Shown: piece by piece, positions 10,201 through 19,600 of the stretch
Layout: every line of letters begins with the position of its first letter
Numbering within the stretch: position 1 is the first letter of the stretch
DNA from: Symbiodinium sp. CCMP2592
Lineage: Eukaryota; Sar; Dinophyceae; Suessiales; Symbiodiniaceae
Assembly: GCA_905221615.1 (NCBI GenBank)
Contig: CAJNDT010004668.1
Coordinates: 1-64,000 of the forward strand
Reading direction: 5' to 3'
DNA length: 64,000 bases
The notes under the pieces: model-generated
The model's database searches: none
What the model was told of the DNA's origin: nothing
What the model saw: the letters and a program-made list of their open reading frames with translations, nothing else
Translations under genes and position numbers: made by a program

Positions 10201-13200
10201 CGTTGAAGGTAATGGTTACCAAGCCGCCATGTTCAGGGTAAAAGGCTTTGATCTTTACGTTGTCAACGTGTACTTGAAATCAGGCGAGGGATTCCAGAGC
10301 AGCACCAATGCCGGCATCATTGCATCGCTTCTTTCCTTTGTTCGATCCGTCAGAGGTGCCTTTGCGATTTTGGGTGACTTTAATGAGGACTTTGAAACCC
10401 TAAGTTCCACCCATATTGGGGAGGAGGCGCGTGCGGTGTGGGTCGGACCAGGCACGTCCACCTGTTCTGGCGGAGGCCAAATTGATTTTGGTTTAATTTC
10501 GAATAGCCTGGCAACTTGTGCAGCGGTGCAGCTGGACTGGAACACCCCGTCAAGGCCGCATGCAGCTTTGCATTGGCAGCTTGATGTTGCCCTGTTGCAT
10601 CAAAAAATGCCGCAACTCAAGGGTTTCAAGCCTGCGCAGCTCGATTCGCAGCCTTTTCAGCTAAGCACCGACAGGCCAGAGGTCACCATCTTAGATGAGC
10701 AGGTTACCGACGAATTGACACTTGATTTTGCGGCTTTAAGCTGTGCTGTTGAAATGTCCGTTTATGGCCAGGCTCAGGGAAGAGGAGCCAACATTCTTTT
10801 GCATCGCGCGCCATTGCCTGTGCAGGGCGCTCCCAACGCTGGTTGGGGAGGTAAGGCTTCGGCTTTCTGGTGCAGATTCTTAGGTTGGATCAAAACTGTG
10901 CGCAACTCGGGTTGGCATGTGAGTGGTTTCGGGCAGCAAGCAGGGGACCAGCTCAAAGATGTATGGTATGGTGATGCGACCTCATTACAGGATTTTGCCA
11001 GCGCGCTTGCAATTGCCAGTCAACAATGCGACCCTGAGGCTCTCCTTGCATTGGAACCTGTAGCCACCGCGCAACACAGGCATCACACCGAGGCTTTTAA
11101 GCAGGCTAACACTAAACAATACACCAAGTGGCTGAGTGCTGCCTTGGTAAAAGGTATGAAGCCTTTGTACAAATGCCTCAAAAGTACGGAATCCCCTTGT
11201 GATAGACCCTTTCGAAATCTTTCATTGCAAGATAGAGTGTACCAAAGATGGAAGCAGTGGCACGACATTTGGTGCCAGCCGGTCACTACGGACCCGCATT
11301 TGTTGGCAGAGGTCAAAGCCAGAGCCATCGATCAAGCCAAGCATTTGCCGCCCATAAATTTTGAGAAGGCTGTAAAACTTTTCAAAAAGTTTCCAGCGAA
11401 GGCTCCTGGGGCCGACGGCTGGACAGCACAGATGCTAAACAACTTGAGCGAAGAGGCAGTCCGGGCTGTTATTGATTTCATGCACGCTTGCGAGGCTAGT
11501 GCAGAGTGGCCAGCACAGTTTGCCATTTCCTTGATAGCATGCCTGCCCAAAAACACACTCCGCGAGAGGCCAATAGCCTTGCTCCATGTGCTTTACCGCT
11601 CATATGTGCGCCTCCGTTTCTCCTTGATAAACCAGTGGCAGCAGGAGTATGCTAATCAATGCCACTGGGACCGCTCCCTGCCGGGAGGAGCCGTACTTGA
11701 CGTCGCATTGGGGAGACTGGTCCGGGGGGAGTGTACTCGGCATAACCGGTTACACATGGTAACGCTCTTTTTAGATTTAGAGACCTTCTTCGATCGTTGC
11801 CGGTTCGATGAAATGTTCCGAACGGGACTCAAGTTGGGCTACCCGCCCATCATATTACACCAGGCCTATCTGGTTTACAGTGGAGCCAGATATCTACAGG
11901 CCGAAGGCACGGTCGCACCGGTCATCAAGGCCAATACCGGACTCCTGCCAGGATGCCCTGCGGCACCCTCGATAGCGAAACTCATCATGCATGATGTTGC
12001 GGCTGAGCTTAGTGTCAAACCAGGAACGTCCAACTTGGATGTTTGGATAGATGATCTTAGTCTTGATACGGTTACCGCAGCTCCCAAGCAAACTGCTAGC
12101 ATTGCTTTGCGCTTGTTTCGAGGTCTTCGCAGTTCCCTGGAGTCCAGGGGCGCACAAGTTGCCATCAGCAAAACTTCCTTCGTGGCCACGTCGTCTGAGG
12201 CTTGCAAGGCCTTGAAGGCAATATGCCAACCGGATGATCCGGCCATTAAAAATTTCGCCCGCGACCTAGGGGTCACTTCCGGGGGCACTAGAAGACGGCT
12301 GTTAGGCTTAGCGGCAACCAGACAAGCCAAGGCACAAACCCGTAATAAAAAACTTTGTAGTCTCAGGGTGCCCTTTGTGTCTCATAAGATTAGGGTGGTC
12401 AAAGCGTCAATCATGTCAGCGGGCCTCTGGGGACACCAGGCCCTTGGGGTGAGCCCCAAGAGGCGCAAGTACTACCGCGCCATTTGCAGCAAACATGCTG
12501 GTCGACAAAAACTAGGATCGGTTGATCTGACTTTTGCCTTGAATCCTGCCAAATGCGAAGACCCGACTTTCACCATCATGCGGCAGCATATTAGGGCTGT
12601 TTTCCGTGTCTTTAAAAAGTGGCATCGTGAGGATGGGCAAAAATTCGCCAGCACTTGGAAAAGCATATGGAATCACTTGTCCAAAGCAAAAGACCCTTGG
12701 AAGAGAGTCACCGGACCAATTGCTGCCACCCAAGCGTATTTGATTGAGTTGGGAGTGGAATGCTCACAGGTGCATCTGTGGCGGCATGCCAAAGGTAACC
12801 TTCAACTCGACTGGACCAATTCTGATGTCATCCGCAGCGGCTGGGAGTGGGTGCATAAATTACTGCTACACCAGCAAGGGCTTCGCATTGCCCAGCAAGA
12901 GGGTTGTGGTTCGCTCGATCAGGGCACTGACTTCACTGTCCACCGCAAGTTGTTGAAGCGCAAACACGTGCAGAGAGCTACCCTTAGCAATTTGCATGCG
13001 GTATGGCAAGGAGCGATGGTTTCCTCAGCCAAACCAGGTTGGTGCAAGCTGTGCCAGTGTCCGCTTTCTTTGCAACATAATCTTTGGGAATGTCCGTTCA
13101 TTTGCAAGCAGTTTGATGCCAAGGAGTTTTCCGAAATGAAATCCCAGTACCCTTGGCCTTCATTGTGGTTGAGAGGCCTGCCTCCCCTTAGTGAAGTGCG

Positions 13201-14593
13201 GCATCCCAAACCTGCGATTGAGCAATGCGGCTTGCAAGTCACGGGACTATGGTCGACCCAGAGTACTTTGGAAGGCAGTCGATATGTTTTTGCTTGTGAT
13301 GCTTCTGGAGGACCAGGCGGCTCGGATCAAAGGCTCCTCGTGACGACTTGGTCCATAGGAGCCTATGCCTTGGTTGATGGACAACCAAAGAGGGTTGCGA
13401 GTGCCACGTGCTTGGAGGCGGAGCCCCTGACAGTGCCTCAGGCCGAACAGCGAGCTCTTTTTGAGTTGATGCATCGTGTCACTGGCGACTTTGATGCCAC
13501 AACTGATTGCAAAAGTGTCAAGCAAATCTTGGGCAAGGCCCACCCACCGCAGGAAGGTGTTGTGCCATGGGGCACGATATGGCACGAGCGCAGTCGCATC
13601 CGCTTGCATTGGGTTTCTTCACATAAAAGTGCAGCTTACTTTGAAAAGCAGGGCTGGGAGCAGTGGAGGCGCCTCATCAACGAGGACGTCGACAAACTCT
13701 GCGGGGAAAGGGCTTCTCAGCATTTCTCGATCGCGCATGCGAAGTGGCTGAAGAAATGTGATTCCGTGGTGGAACAAGTCTGCTACTCCTTAGCGCGACG
13801 TGCTGGATTCATCATTCGGCAGAGAAAGAGCCCGGATTTCCCGTGGATTTTGAATAGGGGTGCTACTGATACTGCCCCTAAGCCCCTGGTTGTCCCTAAC
13901 GCCGCCTTTGTTAAGCCCAGTCCTGCCAAACCCAAAAATGCAAAAAATCCGAAGTCCAAGAAGGGGGTTTCTGGTGATAAACCTGGTCCTGGCCCAAAAA
14001 ATGGTAAGCCCTTGAACAAAAAACAACGCATGTTAGAAAAGTTGGCAATGCCTGAAGATCCTCTGGGTCACCAGTGGGTCAAAGGCGCTGAAGGACCTAC
14101 CAACTTGACAATGAAATGCACCAAATGTGGACTGTACGTTCAGCAAATAGCTGACCCGGCAAGCTTCGACCGTCTCATGACACACCACTGCATTGGTGGT
14201 GGTGAGATTTTGAGCGAGTGGGGCATTCATGCAACACACAGTATGGTCAACATGGGTGTGCAGTGGTCTTGTTCCAAATGTGGGAGGCTGCAGCGCCCAC
14301 AGTCGGCCGTTGGAGCGAAGCAGTTGCAGAAACCTTGTGATGGGAGAGCGGCTGTAAGCCAAATCGGTAAAGTGGCTCAAGGAGTGGGCAGCTCAACTTT
14401 GGATCAGTCGGGCCCTGCGGTGCCGAAAACGAAAGCTGCTACTCCTTTTGGGTCCAAGCGTGACGCTGCTGTAACTCCTGAGGGACCAAAGCAGGCCACT
14501 TTACGCTTTGGGCAACCGGCTGTGGTTGTGACGCCAAAAAATGCTTGCAAACCCAAAGCCAAACCAAAACAAGCACAACTGACTTTCTCTTGA
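7279..14593 (+). pseudogene. LINE-A ORF2: endonuclease - RT - RNase H polyprotein with one frameshift
   Basis: The protein makes a DNA nick and reverse-transcribes the element RNA there. A cysteine-rich N-terminal region of about 850 residues, unlike LINE-B, comes first. APE-type endonuclease motifs are NVTKW, QETH (about 10029), GDFN (about 10371) and RPHAAL. The frame slips near 10120-10135 in a run gggcaaaaggggg, inside the endonuclease; both sides align to LINE-B. RT motifs: KAPGADGW, LFLDLETFFD (about 11767), GLLPGCPAAPS and WIDD (about 12043). A CCHC-like zinc knuckle (CKLCQC...HNLWEC) lies at about 13042-13095. RNase H (CDASGG, TDCKS, HWVSSH, EDVDKL) spans about 13290-13710. The C-terminal zinc domain (CTKCGLYVQQ...ATHSM...WSCSKCG) spans about 14115-14290. 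A one-base shift is the only visible lesion. Confidence 0.88.
8070..8810 (+). repeat. Four dispersed internal repeats in LINE-A ORF2 N-terminal region
   Basis: About 50-bp segments at 8073, 8306, 8581 and 8761 encode variants of PNPCASPPAEGPNPN. Each sits in a longer degenerate module; for example, YRVQASGCRVRLVSSKA and YQLPASSIRDRCVSMKS are cognate. The frame is kept in all four, which suggests duplication of a peptide module rather than DNA decay. Confidence 0.75.
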
Positions 14594-15225
14594 AAGCCGT
14601 GCAGGGCTGGTGTGCTGCTTTTGCGCCCTACGAGGCTGCATTAGCGCTACAGTCCTCGCATGGTGGTCCGTTCAGTGCGGCCAAGAGTGCAAACTAAATT
14701 GGTGAGCCTTCGTCCTTCAGCCTTGAAGATGCTTGTGACGCTATGCCTACTCACCAGACGTCTTAAGACACGCAGACTTCATTTCATGGACAAGGCAGGT
14801 CGGTGGTGTGGGCACTTGGCGTGCTCATGCGACCACCCGCTGCGCTGTGTACAGTTGGCGGTAGGCGGTAGGCTATAGCTGTATAAAGTGTACAAAGGCT
14901 GCTGTGGTAGTCTCCCAGGCTTTGCTGCTTTCGCTTGACGACGAAACTCACCTTCAACTGAGGCCCAACTGTGAGGGCCCACTGTGTTTTGAGGGGCACG
15001 TGTGGTGGCTTGTGTGCATGAACCGTTGAATACGTCACTCCCACCACTGCCTCAGCTCCGTGGTCCAGCCTGGCTGGCTTGCGTGCAACAGCAAGACTTC
15101 ACGGCCTCAGGGCTATGAAGTTTTGCTTCCGTAGCTAGGCTGTCAGATCCGTAGCCCTACTGGTAGATGCTTAGCTTGTACAGTCTTGGCCTAGGAGCCG
15201 CGCTACTTCTTCGAGTGCTCGGAAA
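14594..15225 (+). other. LINE-A 3' UTR
   Basis: No supportable ORF. The terminal segment tgtacagtcttgg...gccgcgctac...GAAAATCCC resembles other LINE-unit ends in the window (before 22270 and 54383). No poly(A) tail is present. Confidence 0.6.
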
Positions 15226-15268
15226 GAAAATCCCATTTTGGCTCAAGATGGCTCAAGTTTTCGGCTCA
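15226..15268 (+). other. LINE-B 5' boundary: GAAAATCCC plus stacked spliced-leader relics
   Basis: An exact CCATTTTGGCTCAAG at 15233-15247 is followed by ATGGCTCAAG and then TTTTCGGCTCAG, progressively poorer matches to the same leader. This fits several rounds of transcription, trans-splicing and reinsertion. Confidence 0.8.
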
Positions 15269-15447
15269 GGCCCTGGTTTACAGGTGGGCTCGGCGCGGAA
15301 GTCATCCAGCAACCAGTCCTGGGCTCTAACTGCGTTTTCAACAGTCCTCAAACGCGTGAATCCCAGGCTTTGCCGTTTCTTTTGTGCCATTTTTCCCACC
15401 GGTAAGGGCGTCGGCCCTCGGGGGAGCGTGCGGCAGCCACAGCCAAG

Positions 15448-16596
15448 ATGCCAAAGTCCAAAGGCAAAGGCATGATGGGCAGCTACACTGTGTGTCGGTG
15501 TGGCCAGTGGATCTTCGATAAAAGGATCGCCAGCCAACCCAAGTGCAGCTGTGGAAGGCAGTGGCCGAAGCCGAGGCAGCCCGCCCATGAATGGGGGGAC
15601 GCTGTAACGCCACCGCGGCGATGGGGGGGACCACCCGCCCTGAGCCAAACACCGCCGAAGTTTCCCAAGGGGGGGAAGGTGGTGCGGGCCTTAGAAGGGG
15701 TGTGGACCCTCCTGCCAGAAGAGGCTCAGGAGCACATGAAAAGAGTGGGTTTCAAGCCGCCTGTGGTCGCTGAGCCTTCCCCCGAAGAGGCTTTGCTGGA
15801 AATGCTCAAGGCCCACGAAGCGGCGCTGCCAGATGAGATCCGCTTCCTCCTGCAGACCCAAGGGGGGCCGCCCCCGACAGCCACTGAGGTGGAGATCAAG
15901 GCCACCAACGACCTGAAAGGGGCCTCGGGCCGCCTAAGGGACTTGGGCCATAAGAAAATTCGCCTCCAGGGGCGGATAGATGAAGTGAAGGCGACCCTTA
16001 CGGGGCTGTATGGGGAGATGAAGGAGCTGCTCCAGGAGCTCAAGGAGGCTGAGGCCAACATGGATGCCTTAGCCCAGGATTTCAAGGCCAAGGTGCTTCA
16101 GACCCCCACGTCCCTGGAATTTGAGGAGTTTGACTGTGCCAAAGCCTTGGCTGAGATGGGAGTGATCCTGGACCATGATCAAGGCCAGCAGCTGAAAGAG
16201 GCCCAGGAAGCGCACAGGGTGAAATCTCGCCAACACTTGGCGGACCAGGCCCTGAGAAAGGTCGGCTGCCCGCCGGGCCTCGGCTCTCCAAAAGGGGCCC
16301 CTCCGGGGCCATCCTTGTGCCAGCACCTTTTGGATCTGGGCATTCCCCTCACGCCTGAGCAGAAAACCGCGGTGGCAGACACCCCGTGGAGCCCTAAGCT
16401 CACACCGGAGGCCCTGGAAGCCACCATACAAGAAGGCGCTCATGAGATGGAGGTGGAAGAGCTTGAAAAAGGCAAGGAAGCCATTGTCAAGCAGCTTGAG
16501 ATCAGGCGCAAGCGCATTCAAAACACGAGCCAGGAGGAGAAGAGCAAGCCGGCGGAGGCGCCCAACCGCAGCCGCTCGCCTAAATCCCGAGCCTAG
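15448..16596 (+). CDS. LINE-B ORF1: zinc-ribbon / coiled-coil / SR-tail protein
   Basis: The ATG at 15448 is the first in frame and places the zinc motif at residue 14, as in LINE-A. The site reads VCRCG then KCSCGRQW about 12 residues later. A conserved helical block follows (LEGVWTLLPEEAQEHMKRVGF), then a second block (LPDEIRFLLQTQGG), a coiled coil (about residues 160-210, with KIRLQGRIDEVKATL) and a second helical/coiled region to about residue 360. The tail is NRSRSPKSRA followed by TAG. The layout matches LINE-A ORF1 and the LINE-C fragments, so this is a family-specific ORF1 type. By position its role is binding element RNA to form the RNP. Confidence 0.85.
   Translation: MPKSKGKGMMGSYTVCRCGQWIFDKRIASQPKCSCGRQWPKPRQPAHEWGDAVTPPRRWGGPPALSQTPPKFPKGGKVVRALEGVWTLLPEEAQEHMKRVGFKPPVVAEPSPEEALLEMLKAHEAALPDEIRFLLQTQGGPPPTATEVEIKATNDLKGASGRLRDLGHKKIRLQGRIDEVKATLTGLYGEMKELLQELKEAEANMDALAQDFKAKVLQTPTSLEFEEFDCAKALAEMGVILDHDQGQQLKEAQEAHRVKSRQHLADQALRKVGCPPGLGSPKGAPPGPSLCQHLLDLGIPLTPEQKTAVADTPWSPKLTPEALEATIQEGAHEMEVEELEKGKEAIVKQLEIRRKRIQNTSQEEKSKPAEAPNRSRSPKSRA
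16594..16596 (+). promoter_or_regulatory. In-frame TAG between ORF1 and ORF2 of LINE-B (candidate readthrough site)
   Basis: ORF1 and ORF2 share a frame. Following codons GGA ACG GGC CGG are open, and the first in-frame ATG is at 16675, 26 codons downstream. The base after TAG is G, as in LINE-A and LINE-C. Confidence 0.6.
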
Positions 16597-16674
16597 GGAA
16601 CGGGCCGGGAGGGCTCCTGGTGGGGCCTAGTGTTGGGATACTGGCCCACAGCGGAGCCTGTCCCCAGGCCAGAG

Positions 16675-19600
16675 ATGGCGGCACTTAGTGCCAGTTTTGT
16701 GCCTTGTAAGGTCTGGGCACGACAGGGAGGTGCAAGCCCCTATGCGCAGCAGGGGGAACAAAGGGAGGTCACCTCGCCTATCTACCCCAGGCCATGTACA
16801 CGAGGAGTTTTTTCAGACCCGGCCTCTCCGGAATGGCGGGAGGTTGTTTCGGGCCCTAGGGCCCGCAGTTTTGCAAAAGCTTCTGCCGAGCCAGTGCCCC
16901 TGCACAACAGATTCGAGGCCCTACAGGCAGAACCTGTTCAAGAGTTTGTCTCGCTTCTGGAAAAAGCGTGTGTGGAAGGCATGGCCCAGCATGAATCCAG
17001 TTTTGTGGAGGTGGTGGAAAAACTTGAAGCCCCTCCAAAGTCGCTATTGGAATGGGCAGCGGAGCAGGCCATTGAACAGTTGTCGGTCCGCCGCAGTGAC
17101 CCCGAAGCTTGCCTTGCCGCGATTGAGGACGCGGCGCAGCAACCGGACAGGGTCCAACCGGAGGCGGCCCTCAACTTGCTGGTGGCAAATGTCACCAGTT
17201 GGAGAAAAGAGGTCTGCACGTGGATGCTCACAGACCAGCCTGATGTAATCATGCTGCAAGAAACCCATGTTGCGGAAAAGCAACAGGAAAGCATGCAGCT
17301 TGCACTCGAAAAGGCAGGATACGTTGCTTGGAACCTCCCAGCCCACCCAACCAAGGGGGGCAACAACATGGGGGGTCTCCTGGTCGCGGCCAGGAAAGAC
17401 AGGAATTTCTGGTTGCTGCGCTCCTTTGGGATAGATGGGAAAGGCTACGTGGCCATCGGAGGCCGGGCTGGTGGTCGGGATTTCATTCTCCTGACTGTGT
17501 ACTTGGAGACTGGAGTGGGCCTCCATGGGGGGGTTAACCCCGCCCTCATGGGGGACCTGATCGCCTTCATCAAGGGCCTTACGGTACCGTGGCTCATTTT
17601 TGGTGACTTCAACCTGCCAGTTGGCGAAATGGAGAATACCTCTGTCCCAAGGGAACTCAATGGGGAGGTGATCGCGGTAGGCAGCCCCACTACCCTGCAT
17701 GGGAGCGAAATTGACTTTGGAATTGTCAGCCGGTCTTTGTGTGATAGTGTTTCTATCCAGCAAGACTGGGCGGTCCCTTTTCGCCCACATTGCGCATTGC
17801 GAGTGGTTTTCCGTGTGGGGGATTTCCGGGCCCATGTGCTCCAAACCGCGCCTTTCCAGAGGGCGGTCGACCCAAACCCGGAACCCTTTGATACAACACA
17901 GGGGCACCGGGTCCCTGCCTTGCTGTTGGAACCCCGCAGAGACGACGAGGCCACCACGGCCTTCGCGGATTTCACAGCCAGGGTGGAGGCCAGTCTTCAT
18001 CCCAGGGCCAGAGGCGGTCGCGGCCACCAGGTAGAAGTGAAGACCGGGCCGCTGCTCCCGCCGAAACCCACAGGGTATGTATGGACAGGTGGACCCGCCA
18101 AGTTCTGGGGGCGCCTAGCGGTCCTGCACAAGAAAGGCGCAAAGCATGGGCTTAGCATGAAGGCCCAACAGGTTTTGCAGCAGCATCTGCAAGAGGTGCC
18201 CAATCATTGGGGGGTAGGTGATGGACCCACCCTGGACCAAGCAATGCAGGAACTGACTGCCAACTGTGCCAAACCGGGAACCCAAGGCCGACAGGCAGGC
18301 AGCATCATAGAGGCCCAGCGAAAACATCACTTGCAGCTGCACCATAGTTTTGGGGCAGCCCAGTACCAACAATGGTTGGAAGGTGCCTCCACTGGTGGGC
18401 TAAGGCCCCTTTTCCGCAGCCTCAAAAAGAACGAGGCGCAGGCTTCCAGACCGTACCTCGAACTAGCGGTGGAGGTGAGGCCACACGCAAGGAGAACCGC
18501 TTGGGCAGAATTGTGGAAGCCGGGGGGTGTGCAGCCCACCCAAGGAACGGAAGCCAGACAGAGGCTCCAGCTAAAGGCGCGTGAACAGGCTCAGAGCACA
18601 GTGGCCCTAACCAAAGAGGCCATGGCAAAGGCCTTTGCCAGACTCCCCACCAAGGCCCCAGGGCAGGATGGTTGGAGTTACGAAATGCTCAGGGCCTTGC
18701 CTGAGGATGCCGTCGCTGAGTTGGCGGCCCAGCTCAGAGGCTGGGAGCTGTCCGGCTCCTTTCCTCAGCATATTGATATCACTCAGTATGCCATGCTGGC
18801 TAAGAGCCGAGAGGCGGAAAGGCCAATCGGCCTCACGCATGTGTTGCACCGGGTCTATTGCAAGATGCGATGGGACCTGGTCCGAGAATGGGAGGCATCG
18901 TACGACCTGACCTCGCCTTGGAACCAGGCCAAGGCGGGCAACAGCTCCCTGGACACAGCGTTGAGACGCATCCTCCGCGCTGAACTCAACAAGCGGGCCG
19001 GGAAGATCACCATCACCTTGCTACTGGACTTAACGTCCTTTTACGAAACAGTACCACATCAGGTGTTGTTAGAGAAAGGGGTGGTCCACCACTTCCCGGA
19101 GATGCTTTTGGAAAGAGCCCTCAGCTGCTACGAGGGCCCACGGTACATTGAATCCCAGGGCGCCCTTTCAAGGCCCATCTGCGGAAGCAGGGGCCTCATA
19201 GCGGGCTGCCCGCTCGCTCCGGCTCTCTCGCGAGTGATCCTCCATGAGCCGGTCGCCAAGGCCTCCCAGCGCAGCACCACAGACCACGTCGATCTGTGGA
19301 TAGATGACTGTTCGGTCGATACCGTCGATCAAAATGTGCAAAGGACGGCTGCGGCAGCTTTTGCCTGCTACAAGGAGCTCAAGCAGGACCTGGAGGCGCA
19401 AAGCCTGCAAGTCTCCACCAAAAAGACGGTCTTTGTGTGCTCCAGTCAAGCTGCTGGCAAGGCAGTAGAGGCCCTGGCTGGGCCTGATGGTCCCAAGGTT
19501 GTTGGAGTTGGCAAGGACCTTGGCCTGGATTCTGCAGCCGGTGCCAGGCGCAGGATCACTACCACTAAAGCCAGACACCAAAAAGGGGCCCGCAGGGCAG

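Larger units (their letters stand above)
5751..15225 (+). mobile_element. LINE-A: APE-type non-LTR retrotransposon, nearly complete
   Basis: A 9.5-kb element with a spliced-leader relic at its 5' end, a 396-bp leader, ORF1, an in-frame TAG, ORF2 (endonuclease, RT, zinc knuckle, RNase H, C-terminal zinc domain) and a 0.63-kb 3' UTR. The 3' end (agccgcg...GAAAATCCC) resembles the ends of LINE-B and of the tandem units. ORF2 carries one frameshift near 10130. It lies directly between copia-A and LINE-B with no intervening host DNA. Confidence 0.9.
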